Shown piece after piece: positions 26,565 through 35,883 of a stretch of DNA of 64,000 nucleotides. Both the position numbers and the translations under genes were made by a program. Numbering within the stretch: position 1 is the first letter of the stretch; each line of letters begins with the position of its first letter. The notes beneath the pieces are model-generated. The model saw nothing but the letters and a program-made list of their open reading frames with translations, was not told the DNA's origin and made no database searches. Source of the DNA: Wansuia hejianensis (GTDB lineage: Bacteria; Bacillota; Clostridia; Lachnospirales; Lachnospiraceae); assembly GCF_014337215.1 (NCBI RefSeq), contig NZ_CP060635.1:3481501-3545500 (forward strand), given 5' to 3'.

Positions 26565-27455
26565 ATGCCTATTTTTAAAGGATCAGCAGTTGCAATTGTA
26601 ACCCCGATGAAGGATAATAAAGAGGTGAATTTTGATAAACTGGGAGAGTTGATTGAGATGCAGATCGCGGAGGGAACTGACGCGATCGTTATCTGCGGAA
26701 CCACTGGAGAATCCTCGACGCTGAGTCATGAGGAACATCTGGACGCAATTAGGTTTTGTGTGGAAAAAGTGGCGAAACGAGTGCCGGTGATTGCCGGAAC
26801 AGGCTCCAACAGTACAGAAACGGCCATTTATCTGTCCAGTGAGGCAGAGAAGATCGGGGCGGATGCACTGCTTTTGGTATCCCCTTATTATAATAAGGCG
26901 ACGCAGAAGGGTCTGATTAAGCATTTTACAGAGGTTGCTGAGGCGGTTAGCCTGCCAATCATCCTCTATAACGTGCCGAGCAGGACTGGCTGCAATATAC
27001 TGCCGGAGACAGTCGCATACCTTGCGAAAAATGTGAAAAACATCGTAGGGATCAAAGAAGCCAGCGGCAATATCTCGCAGATCGCTAAAGTAAAACAATT
27101 GGCCGGTGATGATATCGAGCTTTATTCCGGAAATGATGACGAGGTGGTACCCATTATGTCGCTGGGAGGGTTAGGAGTTATATCTGTGCTTGCCAATGTG
27201 GCGCCCAGATTTACCCATGAGATGGCCTGGAAATACCTGGAGGGCGATGTGAAAGGGAGCTGTGAGATGCAGTTGAAGGCGCTGCCGCTCATCAACGCTC
27301 TGTTTTGCGAGGTGAACCCGATTCCGGTGAAGGCAGCCCTGAATCTGATGGGCAGAGAGGCAGGCCCACTTCGAGCCCCTCTGTATGAGATGGAGCCGGA
27401 GAATCAGGAGAAACTGAGGAAAGCCATGCTGGATATGGGAATTGAATGCCAATAA
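26565..27455 (+). CDS. dapA: 4-hydroxy-tetrahydrodipicolinate synthase
   Basis: 296 residues, standard DapA TIM barrel. It condenses pyruvate with aspartate semialdehyde, the first committed step of lysine and diaminopimelate synthesis. Key residues are readable: the GTTGES loop (45-50), Y135 with YNVPSRTG (R140), and the Schiff-base lysine K164 in GIKEASGN. The ATG at 26565 follows TAAGGAGGAGATAAG. It lies directly after the lysine riboswitch and is followed after 10 bp by dapB. Confidence 0.97.
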   Translation: MPIFKGSAVAIVTPMKDNKEVNFDKLGELIEMQIAEGTDAIVICGTTGESSTLSHEEHLDAIRFCVEKVAKRVPVIAGTGSNSTETAIYLSSEAEKIGADALLLVSPYYNKATQKGLIKHFTEVAEAVSLPIILYNVPSRTGCNILPETVAYLAKNVKNIVGIKEASGNISQIAKVKQLAGDDIELYSGNDDEVVPIMSLGGLGVISVLANVAPRFTHEMAWKYLEGDVKGSCEMQLKALPLINALFCEVNPIPVKAALNLMGREAGPLRAPLYEMEPENQEKLRKAMLDMGIECQ

Positions 27456-27465
27456 GGAGATAAAA

Positions 27466-28221
27466 ATGGTTAGAGTGATAATGCACGGCTGCAACGGTCA
27501 TATGGGGCAGGTCATCACAGGGCTGATTGCAGAAGATGATACGGTTGAAATTGTAGCAGGTATTGACGTTGCGGATAACCGGGAGAACGGCTATCCTGTA
27601 TTTACCAGGTTGGAGGACTGCAGTGTAGAGGCAGACGCGATGATTGATTTCTCTTCCTTCAAGGCGGCAGATCAGGTGATCGGTTATTGCCGGGAGAAAA
27701 AGCTTCCTCTGGTGCTGTGTACGACCGGGCTGACACAGGAGCAGCTTGACAAAGTGCAGGAGGCCAGCAGGGAAGTGGCGGTTCTCCGGTCTGCTAATAT
27801 GTCGTTGGGAATCAATATGCTGCTGAAACTGATCCAGGACGCAGCGAAGACTCTGGCGCCCGCGGGATTTGATATGGAGATTGTAGAACGCCATCACAAG
27901 CTGAAATGTGATGCGCCGAGCGGAACGGCCCTTGCCCTTGCCAACAGCCTGAATGAGGCCATGGAAGGAAGCTATCATTACACGTACGACAGAAGCCAGC
28001 GGCATGAGCAGAGAGATCCGAAAGAGATCGGAGTATCTGCAGTGAGAGGCGGCACGATCGTAGGCGAACATGAAATCATATTTGCAGGGGCGGATGAGGT
28101 TATTGAATTTAAGCATACAGCATACTCAAAAGCAGTTTTTGGAAAAGGAGCGATAGAGGCAGCTAAATTCTTGGCCGGTAAGCCTGCCGGGATGTATGAC
28201 ATGAGTGATGTAATCGGATAA
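27466..28221 (+). CDS. dapB: 4-hydroxy-tetrahydrodipicolinate reductase
   Basis: 251 residues. The N-terminal nucleotide-binding motif is HGCNGHMGQ; the catalytic segment ERHHKLKCDAPSGTAL carries the His-His pair, the lysine and the SGT substrate loop. It reduces the DapA product with NAD(P)H. The ATG at 27466 follows AATAAGGAG, 10 bp after dapA; the earlier in-frame ATG at 27442 lies within the dapA coding end. Followed by a strong terminator. Confidence 0.96.
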   Translation: MVRVIMHGCNGHMGQVITGLIAEDDTVEIVAGIDVADNRENGYPVFTRLEDCSVEADAMIDFSSFKAADQVIGYCREKKLPLVLCTTGLTQEQLDKVQEASREVAVLRSANMSLGINMLLKLIQDAAKTLAPAGFDMEIVERHHKLKCDAPSGTALALANSLNEAMEGSYHYTYDRSQRHEQRDPKEIGVSAVRGGTIVGEHEIIFAGADEVIEFKHTAYSKAVFGKGAIEAAKFLAGKPAGMYDMSDVIG

Positions 28222-28222
28222 A

Positions 28223-28278
28223 AAAGCCGCCTGTCAACTCTGGCCATTTCGTATGGGGAGAGGGCAGGCGGCTCTTTT
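28223..28278 (+). terminator. Terminator after dapB
   Basis: AGCCGCCTG (from 28225) pairs with CAGGCGGCT (ending 28273), followed by CTTTTA. Confidence 0.8.
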
Positions 28279-28339
28279 AGTGCAGATATGGTACGCGAAA
28301 TAGCAAATCAAGTGTTCAAGCACCGCAATGTCCGGAGGA

Positions 28340-28365
28340 TGAAAACGTTTTCAATATTATTGACA
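28340..28365 (+). promoter_or_regulatory. LacI-family/cre-type operator O1 and -35 of the regulator gene
   Basis: TGAAAACGTTTTCA (28340-28353), a perfect palindrome, lies just ahead of a TTGACA (28360-28365). The -10 is weak. Similar 14-mers recur at 29573 and 29755, suggesting autoregulation or CcpA control. Confidence 0.7.
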
Positions 28366-28449
28366 ACTTCAATTTTAAATGATAAGGTTAAAAAGTAAGA
28401 GAGGGTATATTTTAGTTATATTTTAAAATAAATTGGAGATGGAGAAAGT

Positions 28450-29514
28450 ATGGTACGGGATTCTGGGGAAGAAAATAAAGTATTTAAGATCAATGATATT
28501 GCCAGGATGGCAGGCGTGTCGATTACAACGGTTTCCAGGGTGTTAAATGACAGCGACAAAGTCAGTAAAAAAACACGCAAAAAGGTGCTTCAGGTGATCC
28601 AGTCCGTTGACTATGTGCCCAACGAGATGGCCAGGGGGTTGGTCATGAAAAGCAATAAGATCATCGGCATGCTGATTCCTGATATTTTCAATGGGTATTA
28701 TGCGGAGCTGACCACTTACATAGAACCGCTCTTGAGTGAGAAAGGCTATTCCCTGCAGCTTTGTATCACTAATTCTGAGCCTGACAAGATCGCTTATTAT
28801 ATTGACGACATGATCCGACGCAGGGTTGCCGGCATAATCATACTGAGCATGGGAATCGATTCGGATGAGATGATACGAAAGATGAGGAACAGCATGGCGG
28901 TAGTCTCTATAGAAGGCGATATAGAGGGTGTTGACCGGATTTGCGTGGAGAACAAACAGGGGATTTATGCTGCCGTAGAAAATCTTATAAAAAACGGGCA
29001 TAAAAAAATTGCGTTTGTAGGGTATCAGTTTGAGCGGGGCAGCCTGGGTAAAAGGGTTGAGGGATACCGGAAAGCTATGACAGACTATGGGGTGGAAATC
29101 TGCGAGCAGTATGTCATCGATGAGGGGAATCACAAGAATCCGGGATATTCCGCAGCGCTGAAGCTGCTTCAGCTGGATGACCCGCCCACAGCCGTACAGT
29201 GCATGAACGAATACTGCGCACATGGTGTCTACATGGCGCTGATGGAGAAAGGAATCAGGATTCCTGATGATATATCCGTCTCCGCATTTGACGGCCAGGA
29301 AAATACGAAGCTTCTGGTTCCCCGCCTGACAACTGTTGCGCTTCCCATGAGGGATATGGCAAAGGAAGCGGTGGAGCTTGTAATACACAATATTGAATTC
29401 GGCAATCCGGAAGTCTTACGGTCCGTGACTTTGCCGACAGTGTTGAAAACAGGCAACTCGGTAAAGAACCTGACTGGGATATCACAGTTGGTATACCCAC
29501 AGGGCACCCCGTAA
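28450..29514 (+). CDS. LacI-family transcriptional regulator
   Basis: 354 residues. The N-terminal HTH and hinge (INDIARMAGVSITTVSRVLN, then YVPNEMARGLVMKSN, about residues 13-65) is followed by a periplasmic-binding-protein-like sensor (70-340). It probably senses a sugar or polyol and represses the ABC/dehydrogenase operon that starts 380 bp downstream in the same direction; palindromes of LacI type lie in front of both. The ATG at 28450 follows TTGGAGATGGAG. Its last residues (VYPQGTP) and stop codon lie inside a palindromic repeat (29491-29532), so the C-terminus may have been altered by repeat insertion. Confidence 0.92.
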   Translation: MVRDSGEENKVFKINDIARMAGVSITTVSRVLNDSDKVSKKTRKKVLQVIQSVDYVPNEMARGLVMKSNKIIGMLIPDIFNGYYAELTTYIEPLLSEKGYSLQLCITNSEPDKIAYYIDDMIRRRVAGIIILSMGIDSDEMIRKMRNSMAVVSIEGDIEGVDRICVENKQGIYAAVENLIKNGHKKIAFVGYQFERGSLGKRVEGYRKAMTDYGVEICEQYVIDEGNHKNPGYSAALKLLQLDDPPTAVQCMNEYCAHGVYMALMEKGIRIPDDISVSAFDGQENTKLLVPRLTTVALPMRDMAKEAVELVIHNIEFGNPEVLRSVTLPTVLKTGNSVKNLTGISQLVYPQGTP

Positions 29515-29532
29515 TGCATGCCCTGTGGGTAT
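29491..29532 (+). repeat. Small palindromic repeat R1 at the end of the lacI-type gene
   Basis: ATACCCACAGGGC (29493-29505) pairs perfectly with GCCCTGTGGGTAT (29520-29532) around a 14-nt loop containing the stop codon of the regulator. The first 39 bases match 34 of 39 in R2 at 60805, which lies inside a histidine kinase gene in a different reading frame, so the similarity is at DNA level. Confidence 0.75.
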
Positions 29533-29572
29533 AAGTAATGAAATAGCAGGGGTGTTGAATGGTAGCATGAAA

Positions 29573-29624
29573 TGAAAACGATTTCAATAAAAATATTGAC
29601 AAGATGGAGATAGTATAGTATTAT
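29573..29624 (+). promoter_or_regulatory. Operator O2 and promoter of the sugar/polyol operon
   Basis: TGAAAACGATTTCA (29573-29586) followed by TTGACA (29596-29601), a 17-bp spacer and TATTAT (29619-29624). The operator sits just upstream of the -35. Confidence 0.75.
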
Positions 29625-29754
29625 AGCGTTAAAGAAAAAGAAGATACCAAAAACATATAAAAAATAGCATATATCCGGCTGTTGAATGGGAAAATTATAC
29701 AATGATTACGCCCGCATAAGCAGACTTGATGTATGCAAATTTTTTGGAAACTGA

Positions 29755-29768
29755 TGAAAACGCTTTCA
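29755..29768 (+). promoter_or_regulatory. Operator O3 in the leader of the sugar/polyol operon
   Basis: TGAAAACGCTTTCA, a 14-nt near-palindrome about 125 bp downstream of the promoter. Together with O2 it could serve as a roadblock or allow looping. It also matches the CcpA cre consensus. Confidence 0.65.
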
Positions 29769-29894
29769 TTTTAAGGTTCTAAATTGTTTGTTCGCAGGCG
29801 ATGGGAAAGAGAAACGTGTGAGCGGGGGCATTTACCGGAAAGCGGAACAGCAATTTAAGAATAGAAAACTATTTAAATACTGGGAGGTATGAAA

Positions 29895-31100
29895 ATGTTA
29901 AGAAAAAGGATTGTAGCATTACTGGCGGCAGGTGCAATGCTGACTGGCACATTGGCAGGGTGTGGCAATAGTGATTCCGGCAGCAAGGCGGCGAGCACAT
30001 CCGGGAGTTCCGCAAAGACAGAAGCACAGTCAGCTTCATCGGAGTCTAAGAGCAGTTCCTCATCCGCAGCATCCGGCACATCGGGCAGTGAGGCTAAAGG
30101 AGGAAATGATCTGATTTCAGACTACGCGTCTTATGAGACGGTGGAAGCGGCAGATTTCATCTCCAGGGACAGCTTTAAGCTGAGCGGAGATGTGAGCAAG
30201 GAATATACGATTGCCTATGTGGCAGGCAATATGGGATCCGCTTATTTTTACGCAGGGCCTACGGAGACTCAGAAATACATAGAATCTTTGGGGTGCAAAT
30301 GCCTGATTTCAGACGCGGATGCAGATCTGGCGACACAGGTAAACCAGATTGAAAACTTTATCACTCAGGGCGTGGACGCGATCATCATCAACGTAGTAGA
30401 TCCGCCGTCAGGTGTGAGCGAAGCCCTTCAGAAGGCGGCAGATGCAGGAATCCCGGTGGCAGCAGTAGACAGTATGTTGGATGAGAATTTTGAAAACTAT
30501 CTGGCATTTATCGGAAGTGATAATTATGCCCTTGGATTCTCCTGCGGCGTTGCTGCGGCCAATCATCTGGTTGAGCTTTACGGTGAGGTAAAAGGTACCT
30601 GCGGCGTATTCGACGGAGTGGAAGGCAATGCCGTGGCACAGCTAATCTATGACGGTTTCTGGGACGGCGTGGCCAGCATCCAGGAAGATCACAAGCTGGA
30701 AGAGGTTTCCCACCTGTATGGCGGCGCATGGACAGAAGAAGCCGGGCTGCAGATGGCGGAAGACATGCTGGTGGCCAATGAACATATTGATATTATGTTT
30801 GCAATCAGCGATCCGTTCCTGATGGGAGCTTTAACAGCCTGTGAACGCGCCGGAAGAAGCGAGATGTTCATGTGCGGGCGCGACGGGGACAAAGCGGCTC
30901 TCAAAGCGGTGAAGGACGGTACTGCGGTTAAATTTATCGCAGGGCAGGACCCCGTGGGTATGGGCATTATCGCAACAGATCTGGTGCTTTCCTATCTGGA
31001 GAACGGAACCCTTCCGGAAGCACGTATCCTGCGCCTTGCTCCGATTGAAGCCGGCGTGGATAATATTGATGAAGTATACGATCCGGACGCGGCATTCTAA
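29895..31100 (+). CDS. Sugar ABC transporter substrate-binding lipoprotein (ribose/galactose type)
   Basis: 401 residues, Peripla_BP_4 family. The signal peptide ends LTGTLAGCGN with a lipobox cysteine near residue 24, followed by a Ser/Ala-rich tether. The mature domain has the RbsB/MglB-like pattern TQVNQIENFITQGVDAIIINVVDP. It delivers a sugar or polyol to the CUT2 importer encoded next. The ATG at 29895 is preferred over 29889 because GGGAGG (29882-29887) then stands at 7 nt. A stable intercistronic hairpin (31150-31195) separates it from the ATPase gene. Confidence 0.92.
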   Translation: MLRKRIVALLAAGAMLTGTLAGCGNSDSGSKAASTSGSSAKTEAQSASSESKSSSSSAASGTSGSEAKGGNDLISDYASYETVEAADFISRDSFKLSGDVSKEYTIAYVAGNMGSAYFYAGPTETQKYIESLGCKCLISDADADLATQVNQIENFITQGVDAIIINVVDPPSGVSEALQKAADAGIPVAAVDSMLDENFENYLAFIGSDNYALGFSCGVAAANHLVELYGEVKGTCGVFDGVEGNAVAQLIYDGFWDGVASIQEDHKLEEVSHLYGGAWTEEAGLQMAEDMLVANEHIDIMFAISDPFLMGALTACERAGRSEMFMCGRDGDKAALKAVKDGTAVKFIAGQDPVGMGIIATDLVLSYLENGTLPEARILRLAPIEAGVDNIDEVYDPDAAF

Positions 31101-31149
31101 GCGCTGGAAGAGAATGGGTACGGAAGGAACAGCTTCCGCTGTTCCACAA

Positions 31150-31195
31150 AGTATGGGCTGTCATATCAGGGTGTGTTATGACGGCTCATGCTTTA
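31150..31195 (+). repeat. Intercistronic hairpin after the binding-protein gene
   Basis: AGTATGGGCTGTCATA pairs over 16 positions (three G-U) with TATGACGGCTCATGCT. There is no T-run. Preceded by a second small hairpin (GGAACAGC/GCTGTTCC near 31127-31146). Probably sets a higher level for the binding protein than for the membrane components. Confidence 0.65.
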
Positions 31196-31281
31196 TCACG
31201 GAGGAAGATCAGTGTTCCGGCGGATCGCTTGGGTTAGCCGGAGCGCACTTGGAGAACTATCATAAACAGGAGGACACGGAA

Positions 31282-32769
31282 ATGAACACAATGTTAAGCC
31301 TCAAGGGCATTGAAAAATATTTCCAGGCAGTCCACGCGTTGAAAAGCATTGATTTGGATGTTTATCAGGGAGAAACTCTGGCGCTGGTCGGAGAAAATGG
31401 GGCCGGCAAAAGTACGCTGGTCAAGATACTGACCGGGGCGCATAAAAAAGACGCCGGAACGATTCGGTTTAACGGTCAGGCTGTTGAAATTACTTCCCCG
31501 ATTCATGCGAAGAAGCTGGGAATCTGCCAGGCTTATCAGCGGGCGGAATATGTGCCGGAGCTGAGCGTGGCAGAAAATATATTTATGGGAGAGCCGGAGT
31601 ACACATCGAGAGGATTTGTATCCTGGGGAAAGATGTACCGGGAGGCTCAGGAATCTTTAGAAGAATACGGACTGAGCATTGACGCTCACATGAAGATGAA
31701 AAATCTCAGCGTGGCAGAGTGCCAGCTGATTACGATTGTCAAAATGCTGCGGCAGAAGCCGAAGCTGGTGATTCTGGATGAGCCTACTGCGGTGTTGTCA
31801 GACAACGAGGTGGATATCCTGTTCCGGATGATCCGCAAGATACAAAAGGAAGGTATCACGATTATTTACATTTCCCACAGGCTGGATGAGATTTTCCAGA
31901 TCTCCGACAGAATTGCAGTCATGCGCGACGGGATGATGATTACCGTTCTGGAGAATCAGAACCTGACCCACGAGGATCTGGTGAGCCATATGCTGGGCAG
32001 AAAGCTGGAGACCATGTTTCCGCCGAAATCCGGGGGGCCGTTTACAGAAGAAGAGCTGCGGGTGGAGAATTTTACGAATGAATATCTTCACGATATATCC
32101 TTCACAGTGCACAGAGGAGAGATTCTGGGGATCGTAGGTCTGGTGGGATCGAAGCGGACAGAGCTGGCCAGGGCGATCTATGGGATCGACCGTTTGAAGT
32201 CCGGCCAGATATTGATTGAGGGCAAAAAAGCAGATATTCATTCGCCCTATGACGCCATCAGGCACGGGATTTTCCTGGCACCGGAGGACCGGAAGGGGGA
32301 AGGGATCGTTCCGGAGCGGTCTATTAAGGAGAACATTACTTACAGTGACATGGACCGTTTTTTTCATCTGGGCATGGTCCGGAGGAAAATGGAACAGGAC
32401 TACGCAGAGGAGCTGAAGCGGCAGATCCGCATTAAAGCCCCATCTACAGACACGCTGTGCAGACAGCTGAGCGGCGGTAACCAACAGAAGGTCGTGGTCG
32501 CCAAGGCGCTGACCTCAAAACCCAGGATATTGATCTTCGACGAGCCGACCCAGGGGATTGACGTGGGGGCCAAAGCAGAGATCTACGAGCTGATCCATGA
32601 GCTGGCAAAGAGCGGGACGGCGGTAATCGTCATTTCCTCTGAAATGGAAGAGGCGATCGGTATTTCCAACAGACTTCTGGTCATGCGCGAGGGCAGGATT
32701 TCGGGCATGCTGGAGCCGGAAGAGATGACCAGTGAAAATACAATACGTTTGATGTATAGGAGTGAATAA
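31282..32769 (+). CDS. Sugar ABC transporter ATP-binding protein, RbsA/MglA type (fused dimer)
   Basis: 495 residues with two ABC domains, the CUT2 layout. Domain 1 has Walker A GENGAGKST, signature LSVAE and Walker B LVILDEPTAVL. Domain 2 has a degenerate Walker A (GLVGSKRTEL), the RbsA-type signature LSGGNQQK and Walker B ILIFDEPTQGID. The degenerate second P-loop is normal for the family. The ATG at 31282 follows ACAGGAGGACACGG. It powers the single permease encoded 3 bp downstream. Confidence 0.95.
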   Translation: MNTMLSLKGIEKYFQAVHALKSIDLDVYQGETLALVGENGAGKSTLVKILTGAHKKDAGTIRFNGQAVEITSPIHAKKLGICQAYQRAEYVPELSVAENIFMGEPEYTSRGFVSWGKMYREAQESLEEYGLSIDAHMKMKNLSVAECQLITIVKMLRQKPKLVILDEPTAVLSDNEVDILFRMIRKIQKEGITIIYISHRLDEIFQISDRIAVMRDGMMITVLENQNLTHEDLVSHMLGRKLETMFPPKSGGPFTEEELRVENFTNEYLHDISFTVHRGEILGIVGLVGSKRTELARAIYGIDRLKSGQILIEGKKADIHSPYDAIRHGIFLAPEDRKGEGIVPERSIKENITYSDMDRFFHLGMVRRKMEQDYAEELKRQIRIKAPSTDTLCRQLSGGNQQKVVVAKALTSKPRILIFDEPTQGIDVGAKAEIYELIHELAKSGTAVIVISSEMEEAIGISNRLLVMREGRISGMLEPEEMTSENTIRLMYRSE

Positions 32770-32772
32770 ATC

Positions 32773-33756
32773 ATGGCAGGAAGAAAAGAAAATAGAGAAA
32801 CAGTAAGTGCATTCAAGCAGTCTTTAATGGCCCAGGTCATCCCGCTTCTGGTACTGGTGCTGATTATCATCATTTCCAGCATCGCATCGCCTGTATTTCT
32901 GACCTCTGCCAACTTTGAAAATCTTCTTCTTCAGATGGCGGTGACGATGATTATCAGCTGCGGTATGTTCACGATTCTCCTGACCGGGGGCATTGACCTT
33001 TCTGTGGGTTCCATCGTGGCCGTGTCGGGCGTGATGGTGGCGACGTGGATTGAAACCATGAACTGGGTGCTGGCCAGTGTGCTGGCGATGCTGGTAGGCC
33101 TGGTGCTGGGTCTTTTGAACGGGCTTCTGGTGTCTAAGCTGCGTGTGGCACCATTTATCACAACCTTAGGTACTATGTATTTTGCGAGGGGACTGGCGTA
33201 CTGGTTCACAAGCGCGAAGACGATCCTCTGGACAAATTTTGATAACGTATCCGGCTTCAAAACCATGGGCGGCGGACGTATATTCGGGTTTCTGCCGATC
33301 CCCGCGCTGATCTGGATCATCGTCTACATAGTTACAATTCTTCTGGTGAAATATTCCAAATTCGGACGTGTCTGCTACGCCATAGGCGGCAATGAAGAGG
33401 CGGCCAGGCTGAGCGGAATAAAAACGGGATTTTACAAAATACTGCCTTATGCGTATACAGGCCTTCTGGCAGGGCTCGGCGGGGTTGTGCTGACTGCCCG
33501 GCTGGGAGTGGGGGCGCCGGCCAGCGGAGACGGACAGGAAATGGATTGCATCACAGCGGTCGTTGTGGGAGGCACTTCCTTATCAGGCGGTTCCGGAAAT
33601 GTTCTGGGAGTCCTGATCGGAGCCTTTATCCTGGCGATCATCAATAATATTCTGAACCTCTGCAATGTGCCTGCTTATCCGCAGCAGATGCTGAAAGGAA
33701 TTATCATCGTGGCGGCAGTGATCCTTTCCTCATTCCGGGAAAAGAAAGCCGCGTAA
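32773..33756 (+). CDS. Sugar ABC transporter permease, RbsC type
   Basis: 327 residues, 8-10 hydrophobic segments, BPD_transp_2 family. The family motifs GGIDLSVGSIVAVSGV and AAVVVGGTSLSGGSGNVLG-like (TAVVVGGTSLSGGSG) are present. It forms a homodimeric channel with the RbsA-type ATPase. The ATG at 32773 follows TAGGAGTGAATAAATC and lies 3 bp past the ATPase stop, so translation is coupled. Confidence 0.94.
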   Translation: MAGRKENRETVSAFKQSLMAQVIPLLVLVLIIIISSIASPVFLTSANFENLLLQMAVTMIISCGMFTILLTGGIDLSVGSIVAVSGVMVATWIETMNWVLASVLAMLVGLVLGLLNGLLVSKLRVAPFITTLGTMYFARGLAYWFTSAKTILWTNFDNVSGFKTMGGGRIFGFLPIPALIWIIVYIVTILLVKYSKFGRVCYAIGGNEEAARLSGIKTGFYKILPYAYTGLLAGLGGVVLTARLGVGAPASGDGQEMDCITAVVVGGTSLSGGSGNVLGVLIGAFILAIINNILNLCNVPAYPQQMLKGIIIVAAVILSSFREKKAA

Positions 33757-33779
33757 AAAGTCTGATTGGAGGAAGTTGT

Positions 33780-34832
33780 ATGACTGGTATGCGTGCAGCA
33801 GTTTTATATGGGAAAAAAGACATTCGGATAGAAGAAGTGGAAAAGCCGTCCGCAGGGCCCGGAGAGGTCGTCGTGCAGATAAAGGCGGTGGGGATCTGTG
33901 GGTCGGATGTCCATTATTATGAAGAATTCCGGATGGGAAAGACCTATGAGATGGTTGAGCCTCAGATTTTGGGGCATGAGCCCAGCGGGATAGTGGTGGA
34001 GACGGGAGAAGGTGTGACAGGAATAAAGCCCGGGGACCGGGTGGCTGTGGAGCCTGGCGAGACCTGCGGCTGCTGCCGCCATTGTAAATCAGGCCACTAT
34101 AACCTGTGCGGAGACGTGCGGTTCCTGTCCACACCCGGCAACAAGGGGGCTTTCGCGGAATATCTGGTGATCGGAGCCGATATGGTGTTTCCGATACCGG
34201 ACCGGATGTCCTATGAGGTCGCAAGCCTGTCGGAGCCGCTTTCCGTGGGAATCCACGCCTGTGAGCTGGCGGAGGTGAAGCCGGGAGATCGGTTGATGAT
34301 TCTCGGGGGAGGGCCCATCGGTATCATGGCAGCGGCGGCGGCGTTGGCTTTTGGGGTGACAGATATCACGCTGGGAGATATTCAGGAAAACAGGCTGCAG
34401 TTTGCGAGAGAACACTGTCATGTGAAACACACGGTGAATACCGGAGAGCTGAAGACAGAAGAAATCGTGGAACGGTTTACGGGCGGAGAAGGGTTTGACT
34501 GTGTCATCGAGACCTCCGGCGCGCCTGTGGCTGATTATATGTCTGTGGATCTGGTGCGGAAGGGCGGCAGGATTTCTCTGGTAGGCATTCCGAAGGATGA
34601 GGCGGTGCAGTTCCATATCTTTGATATTATTGATAAGGAAGTCACCTTAAAGGGGGTATTCCGGTACGCCAACAGCTATCCGCTGGCCATCCAGATTTTG
34701 GATTCCCGGGTAATAGACTTTGACGCCGTGATCACGAAACGCTTTGAACTGGAAGAAACGGCGGAAGCCATGGATTTTGCGCTAAACCATAAGATGGAAT
34801 CTGTGAAAACTGTGATTGTGAACGCGAAGTGA
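33780..34832 (+). CDS. Zinc-dependent polyol/alcohol dehydrogenase 1 (sorbitol dehydrogenase-like)
   Basis: 350 residues, medium-chain dehydrogenase. Catalytic zinc ligands are in GICGSDVHYY (Cys) and GHEPSG (His/Glu). The structural zinc site is intact as C-x2-C-x2-C-x7-C in CGCCRHCKSGHYNLC. The NAD(P)-binding motif is GGGPIG. It resembles sorbitol/xylitol dehydrogenases, which oxidise a polyol to a ketose. The ATG at 33780 follows TTGGAGGAAGTTGT. It sits right behind the ABC importer and in front of a second dehydrogenase of the same family. Confidence 0.9.
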   Translation: MTGMRAAVLYGKKDIRIEEVEKPSAGPGEVVVQIKAVGICGSDVHYYEEFRMGKTYEMVEPQILGHEPSGIVVETGEGVTGIKPGDRVAVEPGETCGCCRHCKSGHYNLCGDVRFLSTPGNKGAFAEYLVIGADMVFPIPDRMSYEVASLSEPLSVGIHACELAEVKPGDRLMILGGGPIGIMAAAAALAFGVTDITLGDIQENRLQFAREHCHVKHTVNTGELKTEEIVERFTGGEGFDCVIETSGAPVADYMSVDLVRKGGRISLVGIPKDEAVQFHIFDIIDKEVTLKGVFRYANSYPLAIQILDSRVIDFDAVITKRFELEETAEAMDFALNHKMESVKTVIVNAK

Positions 34833-34860
34833 GCAGAAGTGACGGAAGGGAGCAGGAAAG

Positions 34861-35862
34861 ATGAAAGCAATACTGTTAAAGGATAAGGAAGAGATAAGCA
34901 TTCAGGAGGTTCCGAAGCCTGTCCCGGCAGAGGATGAGGTACTGGTCCGGGTGGAAGCAGCGGGACTGTGCGGGTCTGATTTCCACATTTACCACGGCAC
35001 CTATCCGGCGAAATATCCACTGATTCAGGGACACGAATTTTCAGGGGTGATCGAAGCCGTAGGAGAAAGGGTATCCGGCTGGCAGCCGGGACAGCGGGTG
35101 ACGGCTGATCCGAATATTTACTGCCATCACTGCTATTATTGCCTGAAGGATCAGGAAAATATGTGTGAAAACGCAGAGGCTTCCGGCGTCACGAGGAATG
35201 GCGCCTTCGCGGAATATGTGGCGGTGCCGGCTTCCCAGCTCTATGAGCTGCCGGATAATATCAGCTTTGAAGAAGGAGCGATGATTGAACCTCTTGCCTG
35301 TGTGCTGTACGGAGTGAAACGGCTGAAACCGGAATACGGGAGCAGGGCTATCATATTCGGCGCGGGCCCCATGGGCCTGTTGCTGCTGAAAGCGCTGAAG
35401 ACAGGCGGAATTAGCCGGCTGGCGGTAGTGGACATTGACGGGGAATGCCTGGAGAGGGCGAAAGCTCTGGGCGCAACAGATGTATATGGTTCGGCAGCGG
35501 AGGCAAAGGAGGAGTTTCCGAGAGGGTTTGACGTGGTAGTGGACGCTACGGGCAATCCGAAGGTCATCGGGGCCATGTTCACGGTGGCGGCGAAAAGAGC
35601 CAGGATTCTGCAGTTTGGCTGTGCGGACAGCAGCGCTGAAGTCACAATCAGCCCCTATCAGATCTATGACAATGACTGGGAGTATATCGGCACGAGAACT
35701 GCGGTTTATACGTATACGCAGGCCATTGATATGATTTCCAGCGGGAAAATTTCTGTGAAGGATATCATCAGCGAATGTGTCCCCATGGAACGGCTGGCAG
35801 ATTACCTTGAGAACGGCAAGCCGTCCGGTTCTTTGAAAATTGTGCTATGTCCGCAAAAATGA
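34861..35862 (+). CDS. Zinc-dependent polyol/alcohol dehydrogenase 2
   Basis: 333 residues, same superfamily as the preceding gene but only distantly similar. Catalytic zinc motif GLCGSDFHIY and GHEFSG; structural zinc C-x2-C-x2-C-x7-C in CHHCYYCLKDQENMC; nucleotide motif GAGPMG. Two related dehydrogenases in one operon suggest either two polyols or successive oxidation/epimerisation of one substrate. The ATG at 34861 follows GAAGGGAGCAGGAAAG. The substrate cannot be set from sequence. Confidence 0.9.
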   Translation: MKAILLKDKEEISIQEVPKPVPAEDEVLVRVEAAGLCGSDFHIYHGTYPAKYPLIQGHEFSGVIEAVGERVSGWQPGQRVTADPNIYCHHCYYCLKDQENMCENAEASGVTRNGAFAEYVAVPASQLYELPDNISFEEGAMIEPLACVLYGVKRLKPEYGSRAIIFGAGPMGLLLLKALKTGGISRLAVVDIDGECLERAKALGATDVYGSAAEAKEEFPRGFDVVVDATGNPKVIGAMFTVAAKRARILQFGCADSSAEVTISPYQIYDNDWEYIGTRTAVYTYTQAIDMISSGKISVKDIISECVPMERLADYLENGKPSGSLKIVLCPQK

Positions 35863-35883
35863 CAGGATGAAGGATTGAAGTCT

